Source of the DNA: an uncultured Ruminococcus sp.
GTDB taxonomy: Bacteria > Bacillota > Clostridia > Oscillospirales > Ruminococcaceae
Assembly (NCBI GenBank): GCA_945877315.1
Contig: CAMCRP010000007.1
Span: forward strand, 16,396-80,395
Direction of reading: 5' to 3'
DNA: 64,000 nt
The notes beneath the pieces are model-generated. The model did no database searches. It saw only the letters and a program-made list of their open reading frames with translations, and was not told the origin of the DNA. Below are positions 25,943 to 34,393 of this stretch, one piece after another (the first letter of the stretch is position 1; the number at the start of each line of letters is the position of its first letter). The translations under genes were made by a program, and so were the position numbers.

Positions 25943-26956
25943 TCAGTCCGAAGAACTGTTTGAGATATGCACGGCGTGGGACACGGACGGTATACTTTCT
26001 CCCTGTTGTGATGCGGTTGTGGACATAAGTGCGCCCGTTGCGCAGAAGAGAATGTTTTTCAGCTCGCCCGTTTTTACCTTTGGCAGGAAATATCCGCAAA
26101 GAACCGATGCGCTGCAGCCGCAGCCCGAACCGCCTGCGTGTACGTCCTGTTCCTTTAGGTCGAACATCATAACGCCGCAGTCGGAGTGGTTTTTGGAGAT
26201 GTCAATGCCGTCACGGGAGAGAAGCTCGTAGAGAAGCTTTGTGCCGACTGTTCCCAGATCTCCCGTGATAATTCGGTCGAAATCGGCGGGAGTTTTTCCC
26301 GTGTCCTCCAGATAGCTTCTGATGACATATGCGGCGGCGGGAGCCATGGCGGCGCCCATATTGTTTGCATCGGTCACGCCCAGGTCGCATATTTTGCCGA
26401 TAGTTACGCCTTTTACATAGGGCGGGACGGATTTTTCCGCAACGACTACCGCTCCCGAAGCGGTGCAGGTCCATTGTGCGGTGGGGGTTCGCTGTCCGCC
26501 GTAGGACAGGGGCAGGCGGAACTGCCTTTCGGCGGTGCAGAAATGTGAGGAGGTCACGGCAACGATATGTCCACCTGCACCGCTGTCGGTAAGCAGAGAT
26601 GCAAGGAGAAGTCCCTCTGACATAGTGGAGCATGCCCCGAAAAGCCCTAAAATAGGAATGTCAAACCCTCTAAGGGCATAGGTGGAGCTGATACATTGAT
26701 TGAGCAGATCCCCCGAAAACATATAGTCAATATCCTCTGGGGTAAATCCGCCTTTGTCCAAAGCGGCGGAAACTGTACGTTTGAGCATTTCGCTTTCCGC
26801 TTTCTCCCAGGTGTCCTGACCGAAATAGGCGTCCTGTTCACACTGGTCGAAGCAGCTGCCAAGTGGGCCCTCGCTTTCCTTTTTGCCGACTACCGATGCA
26901 AAGCTGACTATGGAAGGCGTGTTTTTCAGCACAAATGTATTTCCCGTGATTTTCAA
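25943..26956 (-). CDS. spoVAD: Stage V sporulation protein AD
   Basis: The 337-residue protein has a thiolase-like fold matching SpoVAD: ASVVGKKESEGPLG, FDQCEQDAYFGQDTWEKAES, GLFGACSTMSEGLLLA (active-site-like Cys), ITGDLGTVG and GSGCGCSASVL. SpoVAD binds dipicolinic acid on the inner membrane face. It is the first gene of the spoVAD-spoVAE pair. Dipicolinate synthase lies 8-9 kb away on the same strand, so synthesis and uptake of DPA are encoded in one region. Confidence 0.94.
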   Translation of the reverse strand: MKITGNTFVLKNTPSIVSFASVVGKKESEGPLGSCFDQCEQDAYFGQDTWEKAESEMLKRTVSAALDKGGFTPEDIDYMFSGDLLNQCISSTYALRGFDIPILGLFGACSTMSEGLLLASLLTDSGAGGHIVAVTSSHFCTAERQFRLPLSYGGQRTPTAQWTCTASGAVVVAEKSVPPYVKGVTIGKICDLGVTDANNMGAAMAPAAAYVIRSYLEDTGKTPADFDRIITGDLGTVGTKLLYELLSRDGIDISKNHSDCGVMMFDLKEQDVHAGGSGCGCSASVLCGYFLPKVKTGELKNILFCATGALMSTTASQQGESIPSVSHAVHISNSSSD

Positions 26957-27025
26957 GTTATCAGTCCTTTCGGAAAATTTCTATTAGTTTTTCACGTTTT
27001 GTTGATTTTATACGGAAATATCCAA

Positions 27026-27072
27026 ATAAAAAATCCGTGTATCAGATACTGCATGTAGTATCTGATACACGG
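27026..27072 (-). terminator. Strong terminator of the DUF6472 gene
   Basis: A perfect 16-bp stem (27035-27050 with 27057-27072) is followed by ATTTTTTATTT on the minus strand. Confidence 0.9.
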
Positions 27073-27092
27073 AGCATATCAACATATTGATA

Positions 27093-27278
27093 TCACTGCT
27101 TTGCAGCTATCTTATATTCATCTCCCAAACGGAAAAATGGGCAATTACGGTTTCCGCCTGTGATGTATCTTACATAGTCGTCCTCGTCCATATTGACCTC
27201 GCAGCAGTAGTCCTCGTAATCCTCGTCATAGGCGTAATATGCGCAAAGCTCGCAGTCATGGGGCTGTTTATCATTCAT
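27093..27278 (-). CDS. Small Cys-rich protein (DUF6472-like)
   Basis: This 61-residue acidic protein has the layout CELC near residue 9, CC near 25 and NCPFF near 45, with many Asp, Glu and Tyr between. It matches my recollection of the clostridial DUF6472 family. Four or five cysteines suggest a metal site. Function unknown. It is followed by a strong terminator and lies upstream of spoVAD in the same direction. Confidence 0.7.
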   Translation of the reverse strand: MNDKQPHDCELCAYYAYDEDYEDYCCEVNMDEDDYVRYITGGNRNCPFFRLGDEYKIAAKQ

Positions 27279-27362
27279 AGTATGACCTGCTTTCTTCTTT
27301 TAATTTAAGATAATTTTACCACTATACAGCCTATTTGTCAACTGCGAATTTTTCGGAAAATG

Positions 27363-27391
27363 TTGACTTTACGGCGTATTTATGGTATCAT
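27363..27391 (+). promoter_or_regulatory. Promoter of the PAP2-rqcH operon
   Basis: TTGACT (27363-27368), 17 bases, TATCAT (27386-27391). The predicted transcription start near 27398 makes the ATG at 27400 unlikely as the start codon of the next gene. Confidence 0.6.
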
Positions 27392-27429
27392 TATAGAATA
27401 TGACATATATGCAAAAGGAATGGATATTT

Positions 27430-27999
27430 TTGGAATTTATACAAGCGTTTGACGATTCTATAACATATTTTATCAACGACCATATGCACAACTCGGTAAC
27501 ACAGACTATCGTGCCTATTATCACCCACCTGGGAACGGGCGGCGTTATTTGGATAATCAGCGGACTTCTGCTGACCATTAAGCGGAAAACCCGTCCAATT
27601 GGCGTAATGATGCTGCTTTCGCTGATAGTTGCGGCGATCGTGGGAAATCTTATGATAAAGCCTATTTTCAACCGAACACGTCCCTATTTGGCTAATGATG
27701 ACCTGATGCTGCTTATTGGTGCGCCTATGGGCTCGTCGTTCCCATCGGGACACAGTATTTCGTCCTTTGCGTCGGCTACGGCGTTGTTTTTGCGGAAAAA
27801 ATCGGTGGGAATAGTGGCACTGGTGTTTGCGTTTATGATAGCTTTTTCCAGAGTTTTCCTGTTTGTACATTATTTCACAGATGTTTTGGTTGGATCGCTG
27901 CTGGGGGTAGTAACGGCTATTCTCCTTGAGAAATTTTTCGGAGAAAAGATAGACGCTCTCTTGGAGAAGATTCCACCGAGGAAAGAAAGGACTGTTTGA
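27430..27999 (+). CDS. PAP2-family membrane phosphatase
   Basis: The protein has 189 residues from TTG 27430, chosen because AAAGGA lies 10 bases upstream and the promoter excludes ATG 27400. It carries all three lipid-phosphatase motifs: KPIFNRTRP (KX6RP), SSFPSGHS and SRVFLFVHYFTD (SRX5HX3D), with five or six membrane segments. Likely substrates are undecaprenyl pyrophosphate or phosphatidate; the choice cannot be made from sequence. rqcH begins 1 base after its stop. Confidence 0.88.
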   Translation: MEFIQAFDDSITYFINDHMHNSVTQTIVPIITHLGTGGVIWIISGLLLTIKRKTRPIGVMMLLSLIVAAIVGNLMIKPIFNRTRPYLANDDLMLLIGAPMGSSFPSGHSISSFASATALFLRKKSVGIVALVFAFMIAFSRVFLFVHYFTDVLVGSLLGVVTAILLEKFFGEKIDALLEKIPPRKERTV

Positions 28000-28000
28000 C

Positions 28001-29734
28001 ATGGCTCTGGACGGAGCATTTTTATATGCGGTAAAGAGTGAGCTGATGTTCCTCATCGGCTCTCGTGTGGACAAAATACATCAGCCGTCAAGGGAGGAAA
28101 TTGTCATTTCCATGAGGGCGAGGGGCGGTATGCAGAAGCTGTTTATCTCCGCAAATGCGGGTTCGGCAAGGGTGCATATCACGAAAAAATCCATCGAAAA
28201 CCCCAAAGCCCCGCCTATGTTCTGTATGCTCATGAGAAAGCATATCGGAAGCGGAAGGCTTGTAAATATCCGTCAGGACGGCTTGGAGAGAATTCTCTTC
28301 TTAGATTTTGAAGCGGTGAATGAGCTGGGCGACTTGGTTATCATAACCGTTGCCTGCGAAATTATGGGCAGATGCTCAAATATTATTCTTATAAATCACG
28401 AGGGACGGATAATTGACAGCATTAAGCGTGTTGACGAGGAAATGTCCCGTGAACGTCCTGTTCTCCCGGGTATGCGTTACGAAGCACCGCCGAGAGATGA
28501 CAGGTTGAGTTTGTTCACCTGTACACGGGAGCAGTTGTCTGATGCGCTGCGAAATTCGCCTAATGCGGAGCTGTCAAAGGCTCTTATAAGGACGTTTGAG
28601 GGCATTTCTCCCATTGTGGCGAGAGAGTGGACCTTCTATGCGGGACGAGGCAGCGACCTGACAACTGCGGATATCTCCCGAATAGCAGAGGACAGGCTGT
28701 TTGAAGCTATTCAAAACACGAAAATCGCTCTTGAAGAGGGGAAATGCCGGTTCTGTACGCTGACCGACAAGCAGGGTCTGTTAAAAGATTTTTCATTTAT
28801 TCGCATAGATCAGTATGGTTTTCTCATGACATTAAAGGAGCAGCCGTCCGCTTGTGATACGCTGGATAGCTTCTTTTCCGAGCGAGATGCCATTGCACGA
28901 ATGAAACAGCGTTCTTCCGATCTTTTCAGGCTGTTGGTGAACCTTACCGAGCGTATCTCCCGACGTCTGGAAATACAGAAGCAGGAGCTGAAACAGTCGG
29001 CGGACAGGGAGCAGCTGAAGCTTTTCGGTGACCTTATATCTGCTAATATTTACCAAATGGAAAAGGGAATGAACGAGATAACCGTGCAGAATTTCTATGA
29101 CGAAAAATGTCCCTATATAACCATCAAGCTTGATGCTCGGCTGACTCCTTCCCAGAATATGCAGCGGTATTTTTCGGAATACAGAAAGGCGGTCACAGCT
29201 GAGAAAAAGCTGACCGAGCTTATTGCGAAGGGCGAGGAGGAGCTGAGCTACATTGACAGCGTTTTCGATGCGCTCACCCGAACAAACGGCGAGGACGAGG
29301 TTATGCAGATAAAGGCTGAGTTAGCGGAGCAAGGATATGTGAAGTCCGTGTCAATGAAGGGTAAGCAGCAGCCGAAAAGTCTGCCGCCTATTGAGTATGA
29401 GTCACCCTCGGGTTATCGGATCTTGGTGGGCAGAAATAATGTTCAGAATGACAAACTGACGCTGAAAACAGCCGAGAAATCGGATATTTGGCTGCATACA
29501 AAGGATATCCCCGGGTCACACGTTATCATTTGCACGGGGGGGAGCGTTCCCGATGATGAAACTATTCTGTTTGCCGCAAGGATAGCCGCAAGGCACAGCA
29601 AGGCGGCAAATTCTGCGCAGGTGCCTGTGGACTATGTTCCCGTGAAATTCGTGAAAAAGCCCTCGGGGGCAAAGCCCGGCAAGGTCATTTTCACTAACAA
29701 CAGGACGGTTTATGTTACGCCTGCCGAAATATGA
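28001..29734 (+). CDS. rqcH: RqcH/NFACT-family ribosome quality control protein
   Basis: The 577-residue protein has the NFACT-N domain (ALDGAFLYAVKSEL, PPMFCMLMRKHIGSGRL), a central coiled coil (about 290-430) and the C-terminal NFACT-R domain (GYRILVGRNNVQNDKLTLK, then DIWLHTKDIPGSHVII). In Bacillus RqcH binds obstructed 50S subunits and adds alanine tails to stalled peptides. Older annotation calls the family fibronectin-binding protein. It is co-transcribed with the PAP2 gene and ended by a terminator. Confidence 0.93.
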   Translation: MALDGAFLYAVKSELMFLIGSRVDKIHQPSREEIVISMRARGGMQKLFISANAGSARVHITKKSIENPKAPPMFCMLMRKHIGSGRLVNIRQDGLERILFLDFEAVNELGDLVIITVACEIMGRCSNIILINHEGRIIDSIKRVDEEMSRERPVLPGMRYEAPPRDDRLSLFTCTREQLSDALRNSPNAELSKALIRTFEGISPIVAREWTFYAGRGSDLTTADISRIAEDRLFEAIQNTKIALEEGKCRFCTLTDKQGLLKDFSFIRIDQYGFLMTLKEQPSACDTLDSFFSERDAIARMKQRSSDLFRLLVNLTERISRRLEIQKQELKQSADREQLKLFGDLISANIYQMEKGMNEITVQNFYDEKCPYITIKLDARLTPSQNMQRYFSEYRKAVTAEKKLTELIAKGEEELSYIDSVFDALTRTNGEDEVMQIKAELAEQGYVKSVSMKGKQQPKSLPPIEYESPSGYRILVGRNNVQNDKLTLKTAEKSDIWLHTKDIPGSHVIICTGGSVPDDETILFAARIAARHSKAANSAQVPVDYVPVKFVKKPSGAKPGKVIFTNNRTVYVTPAEI

Positions 29735-29738
29735 TATT

Positions 29739-29775
29739 TGCGGCGTTTGCATTTATGAGCAAGCGCCGCAGTTTT
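29739..29775 (+). terminator. Terminator after rqcH
   Basis: TGCGGCGTTTGC pairs with GCAAGCGCCGCA with one mismatch; GTTTTG follows. The T run is short. Confidence 0.7.
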
Positions 29776-29791
29776 GTGAAAGGAAGGTTTG

Positions 29792-30676
29792 ATGAACGGG
29801 AAATTGGGTATTTTAAAGCTGTCAGCGGCGATGCTGATTTTCGGCAGCGTAGGGATATTTGTCAGGTACATATCACTTCCTTCAGGGGCGGTGGCAGCGG
29901 CAAGGGGAGTCATAGGAACGCTGTTTTTGGCAGTATTGGCAGTTGTGAGGCGGCAGAAGCTGTCCTCGGCGATACGGCAAAAGCTGCCGCTTTTGTGCAT
30001 TTCGGGCGTTTGCATTGGCGTCAACTGGATATTGCTGTTTGAAGCTTATCGGTATACGACTGTTGCGGTGGCGACACTGTGCTACTATATGGCACCTGTG
30101 CCGGTTATTGCGGCTTCGCCCATTGTTTTGGGAGAACGGCTTACTTTTGGGAAAAGCCTTTGTGCGCTGTCGGCTGTTTTGGGAATGGTTTTTGTTTCGG
30201 GGGTGTTGTCTGACGGTCTGAGCGGCGGTTCGGACATGAAGGGTATTGCCTTTGGGCTGTCTGCGGCGGCTGTTTATGCGGCTGTTGTGCTTATGAACAA
30301 GCGGGCGGGGGATATTCCCGCATTTGATATGACGGTGGTTCAGCTGGGTTCGGCGGCTGTGGTTCTTGTTCCTTACACGCTTCTGACGGAGGATATTTCC
30401 TTGGAAATGTTGAGCGTCAGTGCGATAATTTTACTTATTACGGTAGGTATTATTCACACGGGATTTGCTTATGCCTTGTATTTTTCCGCTATAAAGGAAC
30501 TGAAAGCACAGACTGCGGCTATTTTTAGTTATATTGACCCACTTGTTGCTGTGCTGTTGTCAGCATTGCTTTTAAAGGAACCTTTGGGAATTGAAATTAT
30601 AATAGGCGGTGTGCTGATAATCGGTTCGGCTGTTATCAGTGAATTAATCGGCAAAAAGGAAATGGAAAATAATTGA
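29792..30676 (+). CDS. EamA/DMT-family transporter
   Basis: The 294-residue protein has ten membrane segments in two EamA repeats (GKLGILKLSAAMLIFGSVGI and, in the second half, GIAFGLSAAAVYAAVVLM). Such transporters export amino acids or other small metabolites. IDPLVAVLLSALLLKEPLG near the end is a family landmark. The start ATG 29792 follows AAAGGAAGG. Substrate unknown. Confidence 0.88.
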   Translation: MNGKLGILKLSAAMLIFGSVGIFVRYISLPSGAVAAARGVIGTLFLAVLAVVRRQKLSSAIRQKLPLLCISGVCIGVNWILLFEAYRYTTVAVATLCYYMAPVPVIAASPIVLGERLTFGKSLCALSAVLGMVFVSGVLSDGLSGGSDMKGIAFGLSAAAVYAAVVLMNKRAGDIPAFDMTVVQLGSAAVVLVPYTLLTEDISLEMLSVSAIILLITVGIIHTGFAYALYFSAIKELKAQTAAIFSYIDPLVAVLLSALLLKEPLGIEIIIGGVLIIGSAVISELIGKKEMENN

Positions 30677-30744
30677 AAGATTTATAGAAATTACAGAAAT
30701 TAACAATTCTATTTCTGTTTCATTATTATAAGAAGGTTTTATAA

Positions 30745-30936
30745 ATGGAAAGACTTGAAGCGTTTGAGAAAATGTTAAGCGATATTATCGAACAATCCGA
30801 AAAGGAAAAGGCTGTAATGGACGACCTAAAGGCAAAGGGCAAGGAAAAGACGGCGACCTACAAGCAGTATATGGGAAATCGTCTTATCTACAGTCGTATA
30901 CTATCTTTATATAAGGAATATGGACTAATTGACTGA
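30745..30936 (+). CDS. Small charged helical protein
   Basis: The 63-residue protein is rich in Lys and Glu, probably all helical (ERLEAFEKMLSDIIEQSEKE, then TYKQYMGNRLIYSRILSLYK). The ribosome site AGAAGG is weak. It stands between the EamA gene and a terminator. The family is not recognised, but composition and the ordered position argue for a real gene. Confidence 0.55.
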   Translation: MERLEAFEKMLSDIIEQSEKEKAVMDDLKAKGKEKTATYKQYMGNRLIYSRILSLYKEYGLID

Positions 30937-30938
30937 AC

Positions 30939-30976
30939 GCAAAAACCCCTCCGAAGCATTTGCCTCGGAGGGGTCA
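30939..30976 (-). terminator. Terminator of ilvE
   Basis: A perfect 10-bp stem ACCCCTCCGA/TCGGAGGGGT (30945-30954 with 30965-30974) is followed on the minus strand by TTTTTGCG. It may also end the small gene on the + strand. Confidence 0.85.
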
Positions 30977-30997
30977 ATTTCATATTTCAGAAATAGA

Positions 30998-32071
30998 TTA
31001 CTTAACTTCAACAGTCCAGCCGAACTTGTCCTCGATCTTGCCCCACTGAATACCTGTGAGAGTATCGTAAAGCTTCTGAGAGATAGCACCGATTTCGCCG
31101 TTGTTGATGGTCATATGCTTGTCGCCGTATTTCAGCTCGCCGATGGGAGAGATAACAGCGGCTGTGCCTGTGCCGAATGCTTCGTCAAATGTGCCGTTGT
31201 CGTAAGCGGCAATAAGCTCGTCAATTTCAAGGTTTCTCTCGGTCACCTTGTAGCCCATAGAGCGGAGAAGCTCGATGCAGGACTTTCTTGTGATACCGCC
31301 CAGAATGGAACCTCTGTCAAGGCTGGGGGTGATAACCTCGCCGTTCAGAACGAAGAATACGTTCATTGCGCCGACTTCCTCGATATACTTTCTGTGAACG
31401 CCGTCCAGCCAGAGAACCTGTGCATAGCCTTCCTTCTCGGCTTCTTCCTGTGCCTTCATGGAAATAGCATAGTTAGCGGCAGCCTTTGTGAAGCCTGTTC
31501 CGCCTGTTACTGCACGGACATAGTTCTGCTCAACGTAAATCTTAACGGGAGCAAGGCCTGCGGCATAGTATGCTCCAACAGGTGAAAGAATGACAGCAAA
31601 AATCAGGTGCTTAGCGGGGTGAACGCCCAGCATGGGGTCAATTGCGAATATGTAAGGTCTGATATAAAGGGAAGTTCCCTCGGCTGTTGGAATCCAATCG
31701 GCGTCTACCTTAACAAGAGTCTTGATAGCCTCAACGCAGAATTCCTCGTCGATCTTAGGAATACAAAGTCTGTCGTTGGACACGTTCAGTCTTGCCATAT
31801 TCTGGTCGGGTCTGAACAGCTGAATCTTGCCCGAAGCGGTGCGGTAAGCCTTCATTCCCTCGAAATCAGCCTGACCGTAGTGCAGACACATGGCGGAGGG
31901 GTCCAGCGGAATGGGTCCGTAGGGAACTATGCGGGGATCGTGCCAGCCCTGTCCTTCGTCGTAATTCATCAGAAACATGTGGTCGGTGAAGATCTTTCCG
32001 AAGCCAAGCTTGCTCTGATCAGCAGGCTTCTCCTTAGGAGAGGTCGTTAAAGTGATTTTGATTTCCTGCAT
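30998..32071 (-). CDS. ilvE: Branched-chain amino acid aminotransferase
   Basis: The 357-residue fold-type IV PLP enzyme matches the longer (BCAT group II) class: LHYGQADFEGMKAYRT, GTSLYIRPYIFA, FTKAAANYA with the PLP lysine region, YIEEVGAMNVFFV and ILGGITRKSCIELL. It interconverts Val, Leu and Ile with their keto acids in the cytoplasm. It is monocistronic, with its own promoter and terminator. The palindrome CGGCAATTGCCG lies in its leader (32094-32105). Confidence 0.94.
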   Translation of the reverse strand: MQEIKITLTTSPKEKPADQSKLGFGKIFTDHMFLMNYDEGQGWHDPRIVPYGPIPLDPSAMCLHYGQADFEGMKAYRTASGKIQLFRPDQNMARLNVSNDRLCIPKIDEEFCVEAIKTLVKVDADWIPTAEGTSLYIRPYIFAIDPMLGVHPAKHLIFAVILSPVGAYYAAGLAPVKIYVEQNYVRAVTGGTGFTKAAANYAISMKAQEEAEKEGYAQVLWLDGVHRKYIEEVGAMNVFFVLNGEVITPSLDRGSILGGITRKSCIELLRSMGYKVTERNLEIDELIAAYDNGTFDEAFGTGTAAVISPIGELKYGDKHMTINNGEIGAISQKLYDTLTGIQWGKIEDKFGWTVEVK

Positions 32072-32124
32072 TGAAAAAACTTCCTTCCGTAAACGGCAAT
32101 TGCCGATTTATATACTATAATGTT

Positions 32125-32153
32125 ATTATAACAAATTTTTTCCCCATTTACAA
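32125..32153 (-). promoter_or_regulatory. ilvE promoter
   Basis: TTGTAA (32153-32148), 17 bases, TATAAT (32130-32125) on the minus strand. Confidence 0.7.
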
Positions 32154-32188
32154 GAGAAAATTAATGCAAGATTACACAAAAAAACCTC

Positions 32189-32217
32189 TTGCTTTTTCAA
32201 ATTTTTTGTGATATAAT
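32189..32217 (+). promoter_or_regulatory. tRNA-Arg promoter
   Basis: TTGCTT (32189-32194), 17 bases, TATAAT (32212-32217), ending 24 bases before the tRNA. Confidence 0.7.
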
Positions 32218-32241
32218 AGTTTAAGACTTCTGAAATGGTAT

Positions 32242-32316
32242 GCCTCCATAGTTCAATGGATATAACAGCCCCCTCCTAAGGGGCAGTTACAGGTTCGATT
32301 CCTGTTGGAGGTGCCA
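32242..32316 (+). tRNA. tRNA-Arg (anticodon CCT)
   Basis: A complete 75-nt cloverleaf with encoded CCA: acceptor GCCTCCA/TGGAGGT, anticodon stem GCCCC/GGGGC with loop CTCCTAA, and T-loop GGTTCGATTCC. The anticodon CCT reads AGG. A strong terminator follows 10 bases later. Confidence 0.95.
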
Positions 32317-32325
32317 AGGGTCTGT

Positions 32326-32364
32326 CCCCCGAAATCGCTTGATTTTCGGGGGATTTTTCTTTTT
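32326..32364 (+). terminator. Terminator after tRNA-Arg
   Basis: CCCCCGAAATC pairs with GATTTTCGGGGG around GCTT, followed by ATTTTTCTTTTT. Confidence 0.9.
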
Positions 32365-32445
32365 GGGCGTTGACTTTGTTTGGTTTCGTTGGTATAATAT
32401 TATCAAGGAAAATCGGTATATAAGCATTTTTAAGGAGATAATTAA

Positions 32446-32982
32446 ATGGGAAATATAATATCCTTTGACGGAACTATATCTATAAATGACGATTCACTTT
32501 CAATGTCTAATGGGCTTACAGATGTACTGATAGATTACTTACTTATCAGCGGTTCTGAATTGGCTGTTTCCGAAAGCGAAAAAAGAATGATTGCTTTTTT
32601 GGCAGAAAAGCAACAAACTATAATCGGAATGGGAACTGTTGGTTTTGATATTATCGAAATGCCGTGGCAATTGGATTCTTTTCATAAAGATAAAGCGTTT
32701 TTATTGAAAGTGATAGACTATGCACGAATGCTGTCATTCAAAAAAAGCGTTTGGGATAAACTTGGATATGAGCCGAATCAAGAACATATTGATTATGCTC
32801 TGAGTAGATTTGACACTTTGATAAAACGCATGACAGAAAATGATATTGATAATAATAATCTGCAAGAATGGTTAGCCGACAGAGAACAAGATGACCCTGT
32901 TTGCTGCGGCTATCCCAAATGTCCTAAACATGGAGTGATACTTTCATTGTTTGGGTGCAAATTATGTAATGATGGGGCATAA
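32446..32982 (+). CDS. Hypothetical protein with a C-terminal Cys cluster
   Basis: The 178-residue protein is not recognised. It is acidic and mostly helical, and it ends in a zinc-ribbon-like cluster (CCGYPKCPKH, then FGCKLCNDG). AAGGAG stands 8 bases before ATG. It begins a run of short genes (two acetyltransferases and another Cys-rich protein) with lower GC than the core genes, consistent with acquired DNA. No function is assigned. Confidence 0.6.
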   Translation: MGNIISFDGTISINDDSLSMSNGLTDVLIDYLLISGSELAVSESEKRMIAFLAEKQQTIIGMGTVGFDIIEMPWQLDSFHKDKAFLLKVIDYARMLSFKKSVWDKLGYEPNQEHIDYALSRFDTLIKRMTENDIDNNNLQEWLADREQDDPVCCGYPKCPKHGVILSLFGCKLCNDGA

Positions 32983-33005
32983 ATTCCAACTTTACGAGGT
33001 GCTGT

Positions 33006-33446
33006 ATGAACGAGAAAATAGAAATTAAAGAAGAACGTATATCGGCAAAGGAATATATAGATTTTCTGAAAAGGACAGATCTGGGTTCGCAGTATCCCAA
33101 GGAACGCTTTGAGGAAAGAATAGAACGGCTTGTTAAAAATGCTTCTATAAGTCTTGCCGCACGGAATGAAAAGGGTGAAATTGTCGGTGTTTTGTTTGGA
33201 CTGACAGATTTTGCCTACTGGCTTTATGTCACAGATCTGGGCGTTGACAGGTCGTATGAGGGGCAGGGCATTGGCAGGCGGTTAATGAAAACCGCACACG
33301 AGAAGGCAGGCGGCGAAAAGGATATTGCGGTATATTTGATCGCAAACGATAATGCAATTGCGTTTTATGAAAAGATAGGAATGACAAAGGCTGACGATGT
33401 AATGCAGTATAATCATATCGAATGGACGGGTTTTACGGTGGAGTAA
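33006..33446 (+). CDS. GNAT-family N-acetyltransferase
   Basis: This 146-residue protein has the acetyl-CoA motif (VDRSYEGQGIGRRLM) near residue 85 and a C-terminal NDNAIAFYEKIGMTKAD, typical of GNAT enzymes. The N-terminal substrate half is short (YPKERFEERIERLV). The acceptor cannot be predicted. It follows the Cys-cluster protein by 23 bases and is probably in one operon with it. Confidence 0.85.
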   Translation: MNEKIEIKEERISAKEYIDFLKRTDLGSQYPKERFEERIERLVKNASISLAARNEKGEIVGVLFGLTDFAYWLYVTDLGVDRSYEGQGIGRRLMKTAHEKAGGEKDIAVYLIANDNAIAFYEKIGMTKADDVMQYNHIEWTGFTVE

Positions 33447-33524
33447 TGCAGCTGTTTTGGGGCAGTGTGATATATTCGTATATTGGTGTAATATTAAATT
33501 GATCGGAAATTGAGGTGAAGTATT

Positions 33525-33794
33525 ATGTGCGAAATTTGTAAAGAAGTAATGACTGTTGACGCATTTTCAAACACGAAGGTATATCTTGATTGTTTGAAAT
33601 ATATTCAGACCTTGGTGGACAGCGGTGATTATAGATTTGAGTCAAAGGATTGTGATACGGATAAGGTTAGAGATGAAAACGGCTGTTGGGCTGATGACAT
33701 TATCTTCCATTCCATAAAATGTGAGAAATGCGGTCAGATTTTCATTTGTTCGGCAAATACATACAGGGGAAACGGAAGCTTTAGGACAGTATAA
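33525..33794 (+). CDS. Small Cys-rich protein of unknown function
   Basis: The 89-residue protein has CEIC at the N-terminus and CEKCG near residue 70, possibly one zinc site formed across the fold. Between them is VYLDCLKYIQTLVDSGDY. The ribosome site GAGGTG is 8 bases before ATG. It is not recognised. The beta-strand pattern near the C-terminus (QIFICSANTYRGNGSF) suggests a compact domain. Confidence 0.6.
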   Translation: MCEICKEVMTVDAFSNTKVYLDCLKYIQTLVDSGDYRFESKDCDTDKVRDENGCWADDIIFHSIKCEKCGQIFICSANTYRGNGSFRTV

Positions 33795-33818
33795 ACTATT
33801 TTTGAGGAGGACATATTT

Positions 33819-34391
33819 ATGAACAAAAATCTCACTATTCGTCCCGAGGAACACAAGGATTACAAGGACATCGTTTCCCTGATACTGCGTTCCTTCCAAG
33901 AGGGGACAGATTATTCCGACGGAACGGACATTATTGCATTGGTGGAAGAAATAAGGGATTCGGAGTTCTATATTCCCGAATTGTCCTTTGTTGCGGAGCT
34001 GGACGGCGTTATTGTGGGACACTTTTTGTTCTCTAAATTCCCGTTATCTTCCACAAAAGAAGGGGGACACGGCGGTGCGGAGGATACCGATATAGTAATG
34101 CTGGCTCCCGTTTCCGTTCATGCGGACTATCTTCGTCGGGGAATTGGCTCGGCTATGCTGAAAATGGGCATTGAACGGGTCAAGGAGCATGGTTTCAAGG
34201 GCATAACCGTTGAGGGAAATCATAATTTCTACAACAAGGTAGGTTTTCGGACATCATCGGAATTTAACATATTCCCCACCTGTGGAATTCCTATGACCGA
34301 ACCTCGGTGTATGATGTGCATGGAAACATATGAAGGCTCGCTGAAAGGTATTGGCGGGTATATCGTTTATGATATGTATTATAATGCCTGA
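33819..34391 (+). CDS. GNAT-family N-acetyltransferase
   Basis: This 190-residue protein resembles the putative YhbS-type acetyltransferases: TIRPEEHKDYKDIVSLI, DIVMLAPVSVHADYLRRGIG with the acetyl-CoA loop (RRGIGSAML) and EGNHNFYNKVGFRTSSE. The substrate is unknown. GAGGAGG lies 9 bases upstream. It converges with the AraC gene, with a 2-base gap and no visible terminator between them. Confidence 0.87.
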   Translation: MNKNLTIRPEEHKDYKDIVSLILRSFQEGTDYSDGTDIIALVEEIRDSEFYIPELSFVAELDGVIVGHFLFSKFPLSSTKEGGHGGAEDTDIVMLAPVSVHADYLRRGIGSAMLKMGIERVKEHGFKGITVEGNHNFYNKVGFRTSSEFNIFPTCGIPMTEPRCMMCMETYEGSLKGIGGYIVYDMYYNA

Positions 34392-34393
34392 TT

